Source of the DNA: an uncultured Oscillospiraceae bacterium
GTDB lineage: Bacteria > Bacillota > Clostridia > Oscillospirales > Acutalibacteraceae
Direction of reading: 5' to 3'
Assembly: GCA_905192745.1 (NCBI GenBank)
Contig: CAJJLZ010000009.1
Span: forward strand, 11,693 to 75,692
DNA length: 64,000 nucleotides
The notes under the pieces are model-generated. The model made no database searches, was not told the origin of the DNA, and saw only the letters and a program-made list of their open reading frames with translations. Position numbers and translations under genes: made by a program. Positions 43,274 through 50,986 of the stretch are shown here, one piece after another (position 1 is the stretch's first letter; every line of letters starts with the position of its first letter).

Positions 43274-43804
43274 TGGTATAATGTCGTTCAGGAGAAATGC
43301 GACGGCATTTCTCAGTAGCGCCGCCGGAAAAGGCACGTATAGAACCCGGCTGGGCGGCGCTATGGTATAATGTCGTTTAGGAGAAATGCGACAGCATTTC
43401 TCAATTGCGCCGCCGGAAAAGGCACGTATAGAACCCGGCTGGGCGGCGCTATGGTATAATAGCAACGGTGGGAAAATGCGTAAGCATTTTCGATTGCGCC
43501 GCTGGAAAAGGCCAGCAAAGATGCCGGCCGGGCGGCGCTATGGTATAATACCGTTTAGGAGAAATGCGAAAGCATTTCTCAGCAGCGCCGCCAACAAAGG
43601 CTCGCAAAGAACCAATCCGGGCGGCGCTATGGTATAATGTCGTCAGGGAAAAACGCGACAGCGTTTTTCGTTGCGCCGCTGGAAAAGGCTCGCAAAGATG
43701 CCGGCTGGGCGGCGCTATGATATAATGTTGTTTGGGAAAATGCCGACAGGCATTTTCGATTGCGCCGCCGGATAAGGATACTATCGCGCCCGGTTGGGCG
43801 GCAC
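43274..43804 (+). repeat. Tandem array of six 88-89-bp units, each with an extended -10 motif and two stem-loops
   Basis: TGNTATAAT recurs with its TATAAT at 43277, 43366, 43455, 43544, 43633 and 43721 (spacings 89, 89, 89, 89, 88). After each comes a short spacer, stem-loop 1 (for example GAGAAATGC-GACA-GCATTTCTC in unit 2), a linker, and stem-loop 2 closed by GCGCCGCC / GGCGGCGC. Stem 1 differs between units yet stays paired: GAGAAATGC/GCATTTCTC, GAAAATGC/GCATTTTC, GAAAAACGC/GCGTTTTTC, GAAAATGCC/GGCATTTTC. The period is not a multiple of three and frames drift from unit to unit, so it is not a protein repeat. The last unit ends about 30 bases before mnmA. The units directly abut, unlike a CRISPR array. 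The family is not one I recognise. Confidence 0.93.
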
Positions 43805-43835
43805 GGTGAGACAGCGGGAAGAGATGGAGAGAACC

Positions 43836-44879
43836 ATGGAGAAAACAATCTGGGTGGGAATGAGCGGCGGTGTGGACAGCTCGGTCGCCGCGGCTCTTTT
43901 GGCAGAACAGGGCGTGTCGGTGGTCGGGGTTACTCTCCGCCTGCGTCCCGACGGCACGGAAGGGGATACCGAGGATGCCCGGAAGGTCTGCGCCGCGCTG
44001 GGCGTTGAACACCGGGTGCTGGATCTGACCGAATCATTCCGGCAGCGGGTAATGGCCCCTTTTTCAGAGGAGTATTTGGCGGGGAGGACCCCCAATCCCT
44101 GCGTGCGCTGCAACCGGACGATCAAATTCGGCGCGCTGCTGGACGCCGCACTGGAGGCGGGAGCGGACGGGATCGCCACCGGCCATTACGCGCGGGTGGA
44201 ATACAGCCCGGAACGGGGACGGACGCTTCTCTACCGTACCGATTCCTCAAAAGATCAGAGCTATGTCCTTTACGGCCTGAATCAGCATCAGCTCTCCCAT
44301 ACCCTGTTTCCGATCACCGGACTGGAAAAGGACGCGGTGCGGGCAATCGCCCGTTCTCACGCCCTTCCCGTTGCGTCCAAGGGGGACAGCATGGAGGTTT
44401 GCTTTATCCCGGAGGGCGGTCACGCCCGCTTTATCGAGAAGTTCACCGGCAAGGCGCTGCTTCCCGGCAATTTTGTGGATGAGGACGGCCGGATTCTCGG
44501 GCGGCATCAGGGGATCGCCCGATACACCGTCGGTCAGCGCAAGGGCCTCGGCGTCGCTCTGGGCAAGCCGATGTATGTCGTCCGCATTAACGCGGAGAAA
44601 AACGAGGTGGTTTTGGGGGAAGAGGGGCGGCAGCTTTCGGCCGTTCTGACGGCGCATTGTATGAATTATATCCCCTTTGCGCCGCCCGCCGCTTCCGTGC
44701 CGATCCGGGTTCAGGCCAAGATCCGCTACCTTGCGCCGCCCGCCCCGGCGACGCTGTATCCGCTTTCCGCCGATACCGCCCGGGTGGAATTCGACGCGCC
44801 CCAGCGGTCGGTCACTCCCGGTCAGTCGGTGGTGCTGTACGACGGCGATCTGGTGCTGGGCGGCGGTATTATCGATTGA
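43836..44879 (+). CDS. mnmA: tRNA-uridine 2-sulfurtransferase MnmA
   Basis: Puts sulfur on U34 of Lys, Glu and Gln tRNAs. The 347-residue protein starts MEKTIWVGMSGGVDSSVAAA (PP-loop), with the catalytic Cys in 'TPNPCVRCNRTIKFG', 'ATGHYARVEYSPERG', the second Cys in 'DSMEVCFIPEGGHARFI' and 'YTVGQRKGLGVALG'. GGAGAG lies 4 bases before the ATG at 43836; an in-frame ATG at 43824 is possible. The gene follows the tandem repeat array directly, whose last TATAAT (43721) is the nearest promoter-like element upstream. Confidence 0.97.
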   Translation: MEKTIWVGMSGGVDSSVAAALLAEQGVSVVGVTLRLRPDGTEGDTEDARKVCAALGVEHRVLDLTESFRQRVMAPFSEEYLAGRTPNPCVRCNRTIKFGALLDAALEAGADGIATGHYARVEYSPERGRTLLYRTDSSKDQSYVLYGLNQHQLSHTLFPITGLEKDAVRAIARSHALPVASKGDSMEVCFIPEGGHARFIEKFTGKALLPGNFVDEDGRILGRHQGIARYTVGQRKGLGVALGKPMYVVRINAEKNEVVLGEEGRQLSAVLTAHCMNYIPFAPPAASVPIRVQAKIRYLAPPAPATLYPLSADTARVEFDAPQRSVTPGQSVVLYDGDLVLGGGIID

Positions 44880-44936
44880 ACCGCGGCGGTCGTCCGCCAT
44901 TACCACATTACTTCATTAAAGAAAAGGAATCTGTCC

Positions 44937-46319
44937 ATGAAATTTTCTGAATTACAAATTATCGATCCGATTTTGCGGGCGTTGGAAGGGGAGGGATATG
45001 TTACTCCGTCGCCTATTCAGGAGAAGGCGATCCCGCCCGCGCTGAAAGGCCGGGATATTCTCGGCTGTGCCCAGACGGGAACTGGTAAAACGGCGGCCTT
45101 CGCCGTCCCGATCCTGCAGCGCCTGAACGCTTGCCCGCCGAAAAACGGCGGACGGCCGATTCGCTCTCTCATCCTTACCCCGACCCGGGAACTGGCACTG
45201 CAGATTCATGAGAGCTTCGGCGCCTATGGCCGGAATCTGCGGCTGCGCTGCGCGGTTATCTTCGGCGGCGTGTCCCAGAATCCGCAGGTGGAATCCCTGA
45301 AACGGGGCGTGGATATTCTGGTCGCCACGCCCGGCCGCCTGAACGACCTGATTGGTCAGGGGTACATCGACCTTGCCGGCGTGGAGATTTTTGTGCTGGA
45401 CGAAGCCGACCGGATGCTGGATATGGGATTCGTTCACGATGTGAAAAAGGTGATTGCCCGCCTTCCGCAGAAAAAGCAGACGCTGTTTTTCTCCGCTACC
45501 ATGCCGCCCGAAATCGTCCGGCTGGTGGACTCCCTGCTGGTGAACCCGGTCAAGGTGGCGGTCGCGCCGGTTTCCTCCACCGTGGATACGATTGAGCAGT
45601 CGGTGTATTTTGTGGACAAGGCCAACAAGCGCCGCCTGCTCGCCTATTTACTGGAGGACGAAGCGATTACCTCCGCGCTGGTGTTTACCCGTACCAAGCA
45701 TGGCGCCGACCGGGTGGTAAAGGATCTGGCCCGCGAGGGGATCACCGCCATGGCCATCCACGGCAATAAATCGCAAAACGCCCGGCAGAACGCCTTGAAC
45801 CAGTTCAAATCCGGGGAACTGCGGGTGCTGGTTGCCACCGATATCGCGGCCCGCGGGATCGATATCAACGAGTTGTCCCATGTCATAAACTACGACCTGC
45901 CCAACATTCCGGAGACGTATGTCCATCGGATCGGCCGGACCGGCCGGGCCGGATTGAGCGGGATCGCCATTTCCTTCTGCGACTTTGACGAGCAGCCTTA
46001 TCTCAGGGATATCCAGAAGCTGATCCGCAAGACCGTCCCGGTGGTGGAGGATCATCCGTGGCCGATGACCCAGACCGAGCCCAGCCCCAAGCCGGAGCCG
46101 CAGCCCCGCCGCAGGAGAGAGCCTTCCGCCGGGCAGGCCGGACCGAGCGGGAAACCGGTTGGTCCGGGGCGCCGGGATACGCGTCCACCGGAAGAGCCGC
46201 CTTTTTCAAAAGAAACCGCTTCCGTCCGGGATGTTTCCCGTCAGGAGAGACGTCGGCCCCGCCGGAAGCCGGGCGGCGGTCCGGCCAAATCCACCGGCGC
46301 TAAGCCGAAGGTATATTGA
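44937..46319 (+). CDS. DEAD-box RNA helicase (RhlE/CshA type)
   Basis: ATP-dependent RNA helicase of 460 residues. Motifs in order: Q motif 'YVTPSPIQEKAIPPAL', I 'AQTGTGKTAAFAVPI', Ia 'LTPTRELALQ', Ib 'VATPGRLNDL', II 'VLDEADRMLDMGF', III 'FFSATMPPEI', IV-V 'ALVFTRTKHGADRVV' and 'LVATDIAARGIDI', VI 'YVHRIGRTGRAG'. The tail from about residue 375 is Pro/Arg-rich and disordered, ending in a basic GGGPAKSTGAKPKVY. It probably acts in ribosome assembly or mRNA decay. A partial terminator hairpin with six T follows (about 46328-46374). Confidence 0.95.
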   Translation: MKFSELQIIDPILRALEGEGYVTPSPIQEKAIPPALKGRDILGCAQTGTGKTAAFAVPILQRLNACPPKNGGRPIRSLILTPTRELALQIHESFGAYGRNLRLRCAVIFGGVSQNPQVESLKRGVDILVATPGRLNDLIGQGYIDLAGVEIFVLDEADRMLDMGFVHDVKKVIARLPQKKQTLFFSATMPPEIVRLVDSLLVNPVKVAVAPVSSTVDTIEQSVYFVDKANKRRLLAYLLEDEAITSALVFTRTKHGADRVVKDLAREGITAMAIHGNKSQNARQNALNQFKSGELRVLVATDIAARGIDINELSHVINYDLPNIPETYVHRIGRTGRAGLSGIAISFCDFDEQPYLRDIQKLIRKTVPVVEDHPWPMTQTEPSPKPEPQPRRRREPSAGQAGPSGKPVGPGRRDTRPPEEPPFSKETASVRDVSRQERRRPRRKPGGGPAKSTGAKPKVY

Positions 46320-46406
46320 TCCGTTCAGCACCCCCGCCGATCTCCGCTGTGAGACCGCCGGGGGCGCTTTTTTGTCCGGTTTGGATCTTTACGTCTTTTT
46401 TCAACT

Positions 46407-46461
46407 TTTAAACCCTCTTTAAGCCTTCTTTAAACCGTTTTTAAGCGGTTTTTAAGTCTTC
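46407..46461 (+). promoter_or_regulatory. Five 11-bp direct repeats, candidate OmpR/PhoB-type regulator site
   Basis: TTTAA occurs at 46407, 46418, 46429, 46440 and 46451, exactly 11 bases apart, each followed by A or G and mostly CC or CG. Direct repeats with one-helical-turn spacing are typical of OmpR/PhoB-family response regulators. The block ends just upstream of the expected -35 for a poor promoter (TAGACT at 46489-46494) before the M15 peptidase gene, the layout of an activator site. An OmpR-family regulator is encoded at 48156. Confidence 0.65.
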
Positions 46462-46536
46462 CCGTTCCGGATTCTTCGCTTTTCCTGATAGACTGAACAG
46501 GCGAGAAAAGATTCCATGCGAAGGAGCCGACGAAAA

Positions 46537-47454
46537 ATGAAAAACGCACGCAGAGGCCGCAGAAACCGTTCCAGACGGCTGTTGATGGGGAGCGCCGTTG
46601 TTCTGACGCTGTTACTGCTTCTGGCGGCGGGAGGCGTTTATGTGACGATGGCCCGGCCGGATATCGGCTACGGCCTGTGGGATATGCTGTTCGGAAAACG
46701 CGAACCGCTTGCACTGACCGAAGTTGATGACGCCGCCGGAACGACGGATTTCCGCACCGTGTCTCTTGAAGCCATCCGGCAGGGGGACGAACCGGGCTTT
46801 GTTTATCAGAACAGCCTTTGGCTGGTGAACGCGGCGCATCCGCTGCCGGAGGACGCGCCCCTGATGCTGGAGGAATACCGGGATACCGGGCTGTCTCTTG
46901 ACCGTTCTCTGTTTCTTGCGCTTCAGAATCTTCTGGGAGATGCCGGAAAAGAAACCGGCGATAAGGTGTATCTGATGAGCGCTTACCGCACCCGGGAGGA
47001 ACAGGAGGCCGAATATTTTCAGAACCCGAAGCTGGCGGCGCAGGCGGGAACCAGCGAGCATCAAACCGGTCTGGCCCTGGATGTATATGTCTATCAGAAA
47101 GCACAGCGGGAATTTATCACCTCCCGCGCGGGAGTGTGGATTCAGCAGCACGCGCACGAATACGGCTTTATTATCCGGTACCCCTTTGGAAAGCAGTCGA
47201 TCACCGGAATCGAATTCGAGCCGTGGCATCTGCGGTATGTGGGAAAGCCGCACGCCGCTTTGATGTACGCCAACCGCTGGACGCTGGAAGACTATATCGA
47301 GCGGCTGGAAAAGGGAACGTTCTATACAGCGGCCGGGTATGCGTTCACCCGGCAGGAAGCGGAAAACGGGATGCTGCGCGTTCCGTCGGACTGGAAAAAC
47401 GTCGTGGTGTCGGCCGATAACACCGGCTCCTATATCCTGACCTGTCAGGAATAG
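46537..47454 (+). CDS. Membrane-anchored M15B D-alanyl-D-alanine carboxypeptidase
   Basis: A 305-residue VanY-type carboxypeptidase. It has a strongly basic start (KNARRGRRNRSRR), one transmembrane helix (about residues 17-40) and an extracellular catalytic domain with 'YLMSAYRTREEQEAEYF', the zinc motif SEHQTGLALDVYVY, and the catalytic/zinc motif EFEPWHLRYVGKPHA. The ATG at 46537 is chosen because AAGGAG ends 10 bases upstream. The candidate activator repeats at 46407-46461 suggest regulated expression, perhaps under cell-wall or phosphate stress (inference). It is a paralogue of the gene at 6666. Confidence 0.92.
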   Translation: MKNARRGRRNRSRRLLMGSAVVLTLLLLLAAGGVYVTMARPDIGYGLWDMLFGKREPLALTEVDDAAGTTDFRTVSLEAIRQGDEPGFVYQNSLWLVNAAHPLPEDAPLMLEEYRDTGLSLDRSLFLALQNLLGDAGKETGDKVYLMSAYRTREEQEAEYFQNPKLAAQAGTSEHQTGLALDVYVYQKAQREFITSRAGVWIQQHAHEYGFIIRYPFGKQSITGIEFEPWHLRYVGKPHAALMYANRWTLEDYIERLEKGTFYTAAGYAFTRQEAENGMLRVPSDWKNVVVSADNTGSYILTCQE

Positions 47455-47473
47455 GGAATCCTCCGCGCGGGCG

Positions 47474-47507
47474 CGTTTCGGATAACCGAAACGGCTGCTT
47501 TTTTTAC
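47474..47507 (+). terminator. Intrinsic terminator of the M15 peptidase gene
   Basis: CGTTTCGG-ATAA-CCGAAACG followed by GCTGC and seven T. Confidence 0.75.
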
Positions 47508-47520
47508 AAAACGCAAACAT
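47504..47520 (+). promoter_or_regulatory. Motif shared with the two-component system upstream region
   Basis: TTACAAAACGCAAACAT lies 73-89 bases before the small membrane protein gene; 13 of 17 positions match TAACAAAACGTTAACAA at 48064, upstream of the response regulator. Possible common operator. Confidence 0.4.
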
Positions 47521-47592
47521 TTCGTAAGTAACTCAAAAACATACGGATGATACAATATCCCTGTTCAATAAAACAGAAAGAGGGAATCCGCT

Positions 47593-48003
47593 ATGAGTAA
47601 AAACGATCGGGAATTTCTTGTGCAGAAAATCCGTACACAGTATACGGAAAAGGAGTACTCCGGGTTGGAGGAACTGAAGGCGTTGGACGGTAGAGTGAAA
47701 ACACCCGCAAACGTATTCGGTTATGTGTTTGGCATTGCCGGCGCCGTCGTTATGGGCTGCGGAATGAGCCTGATTATGACCGACCTCGGGCGGTCCGTCG
47801 GCATCACGGATCCGGTGGTGCCGGGGATTGTAATCGGCGTAATCGGTATGCTGATGGCGATTGTCAACTACCCGATTTACAAGGGTATTCTCGGGTCCCG
47901 CCGTCAAAAATACGCGGACAAAATCCTTTCGCTCAGCGATGAGCTGATGAAGGACAAGCCGAACCGCTCGTCAAAGGAACCGAACGAAGCCGGCTCTCTT
48001 TGA
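47593..48003 (+). CDS. Small two-helix membrane protein, paralogue of 50987
   Basis: A 136-residue protein with a charged N-terminal helix ('NDREFLVQKIRTQYTEKEYS', 'GLEELKALDGRVKTP'), two membrane helices ('VFGYVFGIAGAVVMGCGMSL', 'GIVIGVIGMLMAIVNYPIYK') and a basic C-terminal helix ending 'ILSLSDELMKDKP'. The protein at 50987 has the same plan and similar key segments ('RKLDQRV', 'LIGLAGMAAAYPL', 'ILKLTEELMQ'). The family is not recognised. AGAGGG precedes the ATG. The pair flanks a two-component system, so both may belong to its regulon. Confidence 0.8.
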   Translation: MSKNDREFLVQKIRTQYTEKEYSGLEELKALDGRVKTPANVFGYVFGIAGAVVMGCGMSLIMTDLGRSVGITDPVVPGIVIGVIGMLMAIVNYPIYKGILGSRRQKYADKILSLSDELMKDKPNRSSKEPNEAGSL

Positions 48004-48011
48004 CCGGTTGA

Positions 48012-48047
48012 CGCGGGGTATATCTCAGGGATATGCCCCGCGTTTTT
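48012..48047 (+). terminator. Intrinsic terminator
   Basis: 13-pair stem CGCGGGGTATATC / GATATGCCCCGCG (one G-U pair), 5-base loop, then TTTTTATT. Confidence 0.88.
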
Positions 48048-48063
48048 ATTGTGCGCGCAAAAA

Positions 48064-48110
48064 TAACAAAACGTTAACAACTTTATGCTATTATGCTATT
48101 GTGCTATACT
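48064..48110 (+). promoter_or_regulatory. Promoter region of the two-component system with repeated motifs
   Basis: TAACAA occurs at 48064 and 48075, 11 bases apart (a PhoB/OmpR-like spacing). Downstream TGCTAT recurs three times with an 8-base period (48086-48109). TATACT (48105-48110) is the likely -10, with a weak TTTATG 17 bases upstream. Autoregulation by the encoded response regulator is plausible. Confidence 0.5.
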
Positions 48111-48155
48111 CATTAACAGCGCAGGCGTGGGTAAAAGCCATGAGGAGGATTTTCG

Positions 48156-48827
48156 GTGTTTAAAGTATTGGTTGTGGAGGATGATGCAAAGCTGAACCGG
48201 GCGGTTTGCGCCTATCTTGCCGGAAACGGTTATGAGGCGACAAGCTGCCTGAACGCAAACGAAGCCTACGACGCGATGTATAAGACAATATATGACCTCA
48301 TTCTCTCCGATATTATGATGCCGGAAATCGACGGTTTTGAATTTGCGCAGACAGTCAGAGAGGTTAACAGGGAAATACCGATTCTGTTTATGACGGCAAG
48401 GGATGATTTCATCTCCAAGCAGAGAGGGTTCCGTGCAGGCGTTGACGATTATATGGTTAAACCCATCGTTCTCGATGAGCTTCTGCTGCGGATCGAGGCG
48501 CTTCTGCGTCGTGCCGGAATCTCCCGCAGCAAAAGGCTCGTTGTCGGTAAGCTGGTGTTGGATTCTGAAGAACACGCCGCCTATCTCGACGGCGAGGGCG
48601 TTCCTCTGACCGCCCGTGAATTCAAAATTCTGTTCAAGCTGCTTTCCTATCCGAAAAAAACGTTTACGCGTTCGCAGCTGATGGATGAATTTTGGGATGG
48701 GGACACGCTTTCGGGGTCCCGCACGGTGGATGTTTATATGACCAAGCTGCGTTCCAAATTTTCCGGCTGCACGGATTTTGAAATACTGACCGTACACGGA
48801 CTCGGATATAAGGCGGTCATCCGATGA
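48156..48827 (+). CDS. OmpR/PhoB-family response regulator
   Basis: A 223-residue regulator. Receiver domain: acidic 'VEDDAKLNRAV', phospho-acceptor Asp in 'DLILSDIMMPEIDGFEFA', Thr in 'ILFMTARDDFISKQ', Lys in 'GVDDYMVKPIVLDELLLRIE'. C-terminal winged helix: 'VPLTAREFKILFKLLSYPKK', 'SQLMDEFWDGDTLSGSRTVD' and 'TVHGLGYKAVIR'. GTG start with GAGGAGG 7 bases upstream. The stop overlaps the kinase start by 4 bases (ATGA), so the pair is co-translated. Confidence 0.95.
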   Translation: MFKVLVVEDDAKLNRAVCAYLAGNGYEATSCLNANEAYDAMYKTIYDLILSDIMMPEIDGFEFAQTVREVNREIPILFMTARDDFISKQRGFRAGVDDYMVKPIVLDELLLRIEALLRRAGISRSKRLVVGKLVLDSEEHAAYLDGEGVPLTAREFKILFKLLSYPKKTFTRSQLMDEFWDGDTLSGSRTVDVYMTKLRSKFSGCTDFEILTVHGLGYKAVIR

Positions 48828-49912
48828 AGAGAAAAGACGACAGAGTGAAACGAAGCTTGCTTTCCCTGCGGAGTTTTCTGGTTTTTTTTGGACTTACCGC
48901 GTTTACCGTTACCTGCTGTATGCTGCTGTTTCTGGATGGTTCCGGAATTTCTGAAGAACGGATTCGGGAAAAAGCCGGTCTGACCTTTGCCAATGTTGTT
49001 GTGCTGAGCGGATTATTTACGCTGATCGATTTTTTGCGGCGCGACTATTCCGTCCGCCGTCCGCTTAACCGCATCCGGGAAGCAACGGAAAAAATGCGGC
49101 AGGGGGATTTTTCCGTTCGTGTGGAACGTCCGAAAATCCCCGCGTTTACCAATGAAATCGATGTGATCGCCGAGGATATCAACAAGCTCGCCGAAGAGCT
49201 TTCCGGTGTGGAAACCCTGCGGACGGACTTTATCGCCAATGTATCGCATGAAATCAAAACGCCGCTTGCCATTATCCAAAACTATGCCGCCATGCTTCAG
49301 GACAATGCTCTGACCGAGGAACTGCGCACGGAATATGTAAAAACGCTGACGGAGGCGACAAGGCGTTTATCCGATCTGATTACCAATATTTTAAAGCTGA
49401 ACAGGCTGGAAAATCAACGGATATATCCGCAGGCCAGGCGTTTTAATTTAAGCGAACAGCTCTGCGAGTGCCTGCTTACCTATGAATCGATCTGGGAAGA
49501 AAAGGCGATTCGGATTGAAACCGATATTAAGCCGGATATTATGATTGAGGGGGATTCAGAGCTGCTGGCTCTTGTCTGGAATAATCTTTTGTCAAACGCC
49601 ATGAAATTTACCGATCGCGGCGGAACGGTATCCGTTGCGGTAAGGCGGGACGGATCCGCTGTTGCCGTGACCATCGCCGATACCGGCTGCGGAATCACAC
49701 CCGAAGCGGGAAAGCATATCTTTGAGAAATTTTATCAGGGCGATCCGTCTCACGGAACACAGGGAAACGGCCTTGGGCTCGCTCTGGTCAAGCGGATTAT
49801 GGATATTCTGCAGGGGGAAATATCCGTGCAAAGCGAAGTGGGGAAGGGCAGCCGATTTTCCGTTCGGTTAGAGCGTGCGGACGCTGACGCTGAACGCGCA
49901 GCTTTCGGCTGA
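48824..49912 (+). CDS. Sensor histidine kinase
   Basis: A 362-residue kinase with two membrane helices (about residues 13-35 and 50-70) separated by a very short outside loop, so it is more likely to sense membrane-near signals or a partner protein than a large ligand. A HAMP segment ('RPLNRIREATEKMRQGDFSV') is followed by HisKA with the phospho-acceptor 'FIANVSHEIKTPLAIIQN', and an ATPase domain with N box 'LLSNAMKFTDRGG', G1 'ITIADTGCGI'-like 'VTIADTGCGITPEAG' and G2 'GTQGNGLGLALVKRIM'. Flanking genes encode small membrane proteins that could be inputs or targets. Confidence 0.95.
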   Translation: MKRKDDRVKRSLLSLRSFLVFFGLTAFTVTCCMLLFLDGSGISEERIREKAGLTFANVVVLSGLFTLIDFLRRDYSVRRPLNRIREATEKMRQGDFSVRVERPKIPAFTNEIDVIAEDINKLAEELSGVETLRTDFIANVSHEIKTPLAIIQNYAAMLQDNALTEELRTEYVKTLTEATRRLSDLITNILKLNRLENQRIYPQARRFNLSEQLCECLLTYESIWEEKAIRIETDIKPDIMIEGDSELLALVWNNLLSNAMKFTDRGGTVSVAVRRDGSAVAVTIADTGCGITPEAGKHIFEKFYQGDPSHGTQGNGLGLALVKRIMDILQGEISVQSEVGKGSRFSVRLERADADAERAAFG

Positions 49913-50046
49913 TTTTCCGCCTGACCGCGTTGCTCATCGGATAAATACGACCCGTATTCGCTCTCTTCGCGCCCTTGATATTTGCAAAACCCTCCCGAAA
50001 TCTGCCCATCTCGGATGACGCCGACACGCTTCAGGAGAAAACGGAC

Positions 50047-50961
50047 ATGGATAGATGGAAAGCAGCGCTGAAAAGAATCGTTTACCCGCCGGCGTGGATT
50101 ACGTTGCCCTTAATACCGGCCGCCGGCCTGTTGCTGGCGCTCGGCTTTTCGGCTCGGTTCAGGGATACGGCGCTTGCGTATATTGCCTATCTCGTTTCCG
50201 CTTACGCGCTGGCCGTTGCCGTATTGGCTCTTATAAAATGGATCCGGTCGGTTAAAAAGGGGTTCTGGGATTTACCCATCATTCAAACGATCAATCGGAA
50301 TACGATCGGACATCGGCTTCTGAACGATATAACCTTTCGGGGTACGGCGTCGATTTATCAGGGGCTTGCGGTTAATACGATTTACGCTTTGTTTCGGGGA
50401 GTTACCGCCTGCCTGTACCATTCCGTCTGGTTTGGGGCGATTGCGGTCTATTATTTGTCCCTTGGTCTCGTCCGTCTGTCTCTTGTTTATCATGTGCGCC
50501 GCCGGAAAGCCTGTAAAGGTCCGTTGGAGAGAGAAATATTTGAATGGAAAGGGTACCGTGTCTGCGGGTGCCTGATGCTTCTTCTGAATGGGGGAATGTC
50601 CGGAATGGCCGCGCTGATGATCCGGGATAATCTGCATTATGAGTATCCCGGTTATGTTATTTATCTGTCCGCGGCGTATACCTTTTATACGGCAATCACG
50701 GCGGCTGTGGATGTGTTCAAATTTCGAAAGCTGAAAAGCCCGCTTCTCTCCGCGTCCAAAGCGCTCGCCCTTACGGGCGCCATGATGTCCGTTATGGCGC
50801 TGCAGACGGCGATGATTGCACGGTTCGGGGCCGAGGATGCGGTATTTCGTCAGGTTGCCAATACTCTCACCGGTGCGGTTGTCTGCGTTTCCTCGGTCGC
50901 GATGGCGGTCTTTATGATTGTCCGGGCCACACAGAACATAAAAATCAAGAAAACTTTGTAA
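50047..50961 (+). CDS. Polytopic membrane protein of unknown function
   Basis: A 304-residue protein with about seven hydrophobic helices in tight succession and basic loops ('WIRSVKKGFWDL', 'HVRRRKACKGPLEREIFEW'). It starts 'MDRWKAALKRIVYPPAWI'. AGGAGA precedes the ATG at 50047; a longer frame from 49975 lacks support. I do not recognise the family. It lies between the histidine kinase and a small membrane protein, all co-directional, and so is probably part of the same group. Confidence 0.78.
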   Translation: MDRWKAALKRIVYPPAWITLPLIPAAGLLLALGFSARFRDTALAYIAYLVSAYALAVAVLALIKWIRSVKKGFWDLPIIQTINRNTIGHRLLNDITFRGTASIYQGLAVNTIYALFRGVTACLYHSVWFGAIAVYYLSLGLVRLSLVYHVRRRKACKGPLEREIFEWKGYRVCGCLMLLLNGGMSGMAALMIRDNLHYEYPGYVIYLSAAYTFYTAITAAVDVFKFRKLKSPLLSASKALALTGAMMSVMALQTAMIARFGAEDAVFRQVANTLTGAVVCVSSVAMAVFMIVRATQNIKIKKTL

Positions 50962-50986
50962 AAAAGGCGCAAAGGGGCGATCCTCC

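Noticed and set aside
43274..43804. CRISPR array
   Set aside because: Units abut with no unique spacers, differ from each other throughout, and no cas genes are present.
43241..44012. Open frames through the tandem repeat array (both strands)
   Set aside because: The 88-89-bp period changes frame from unit to unit, and apparent peptides only restate the DNA repeat.
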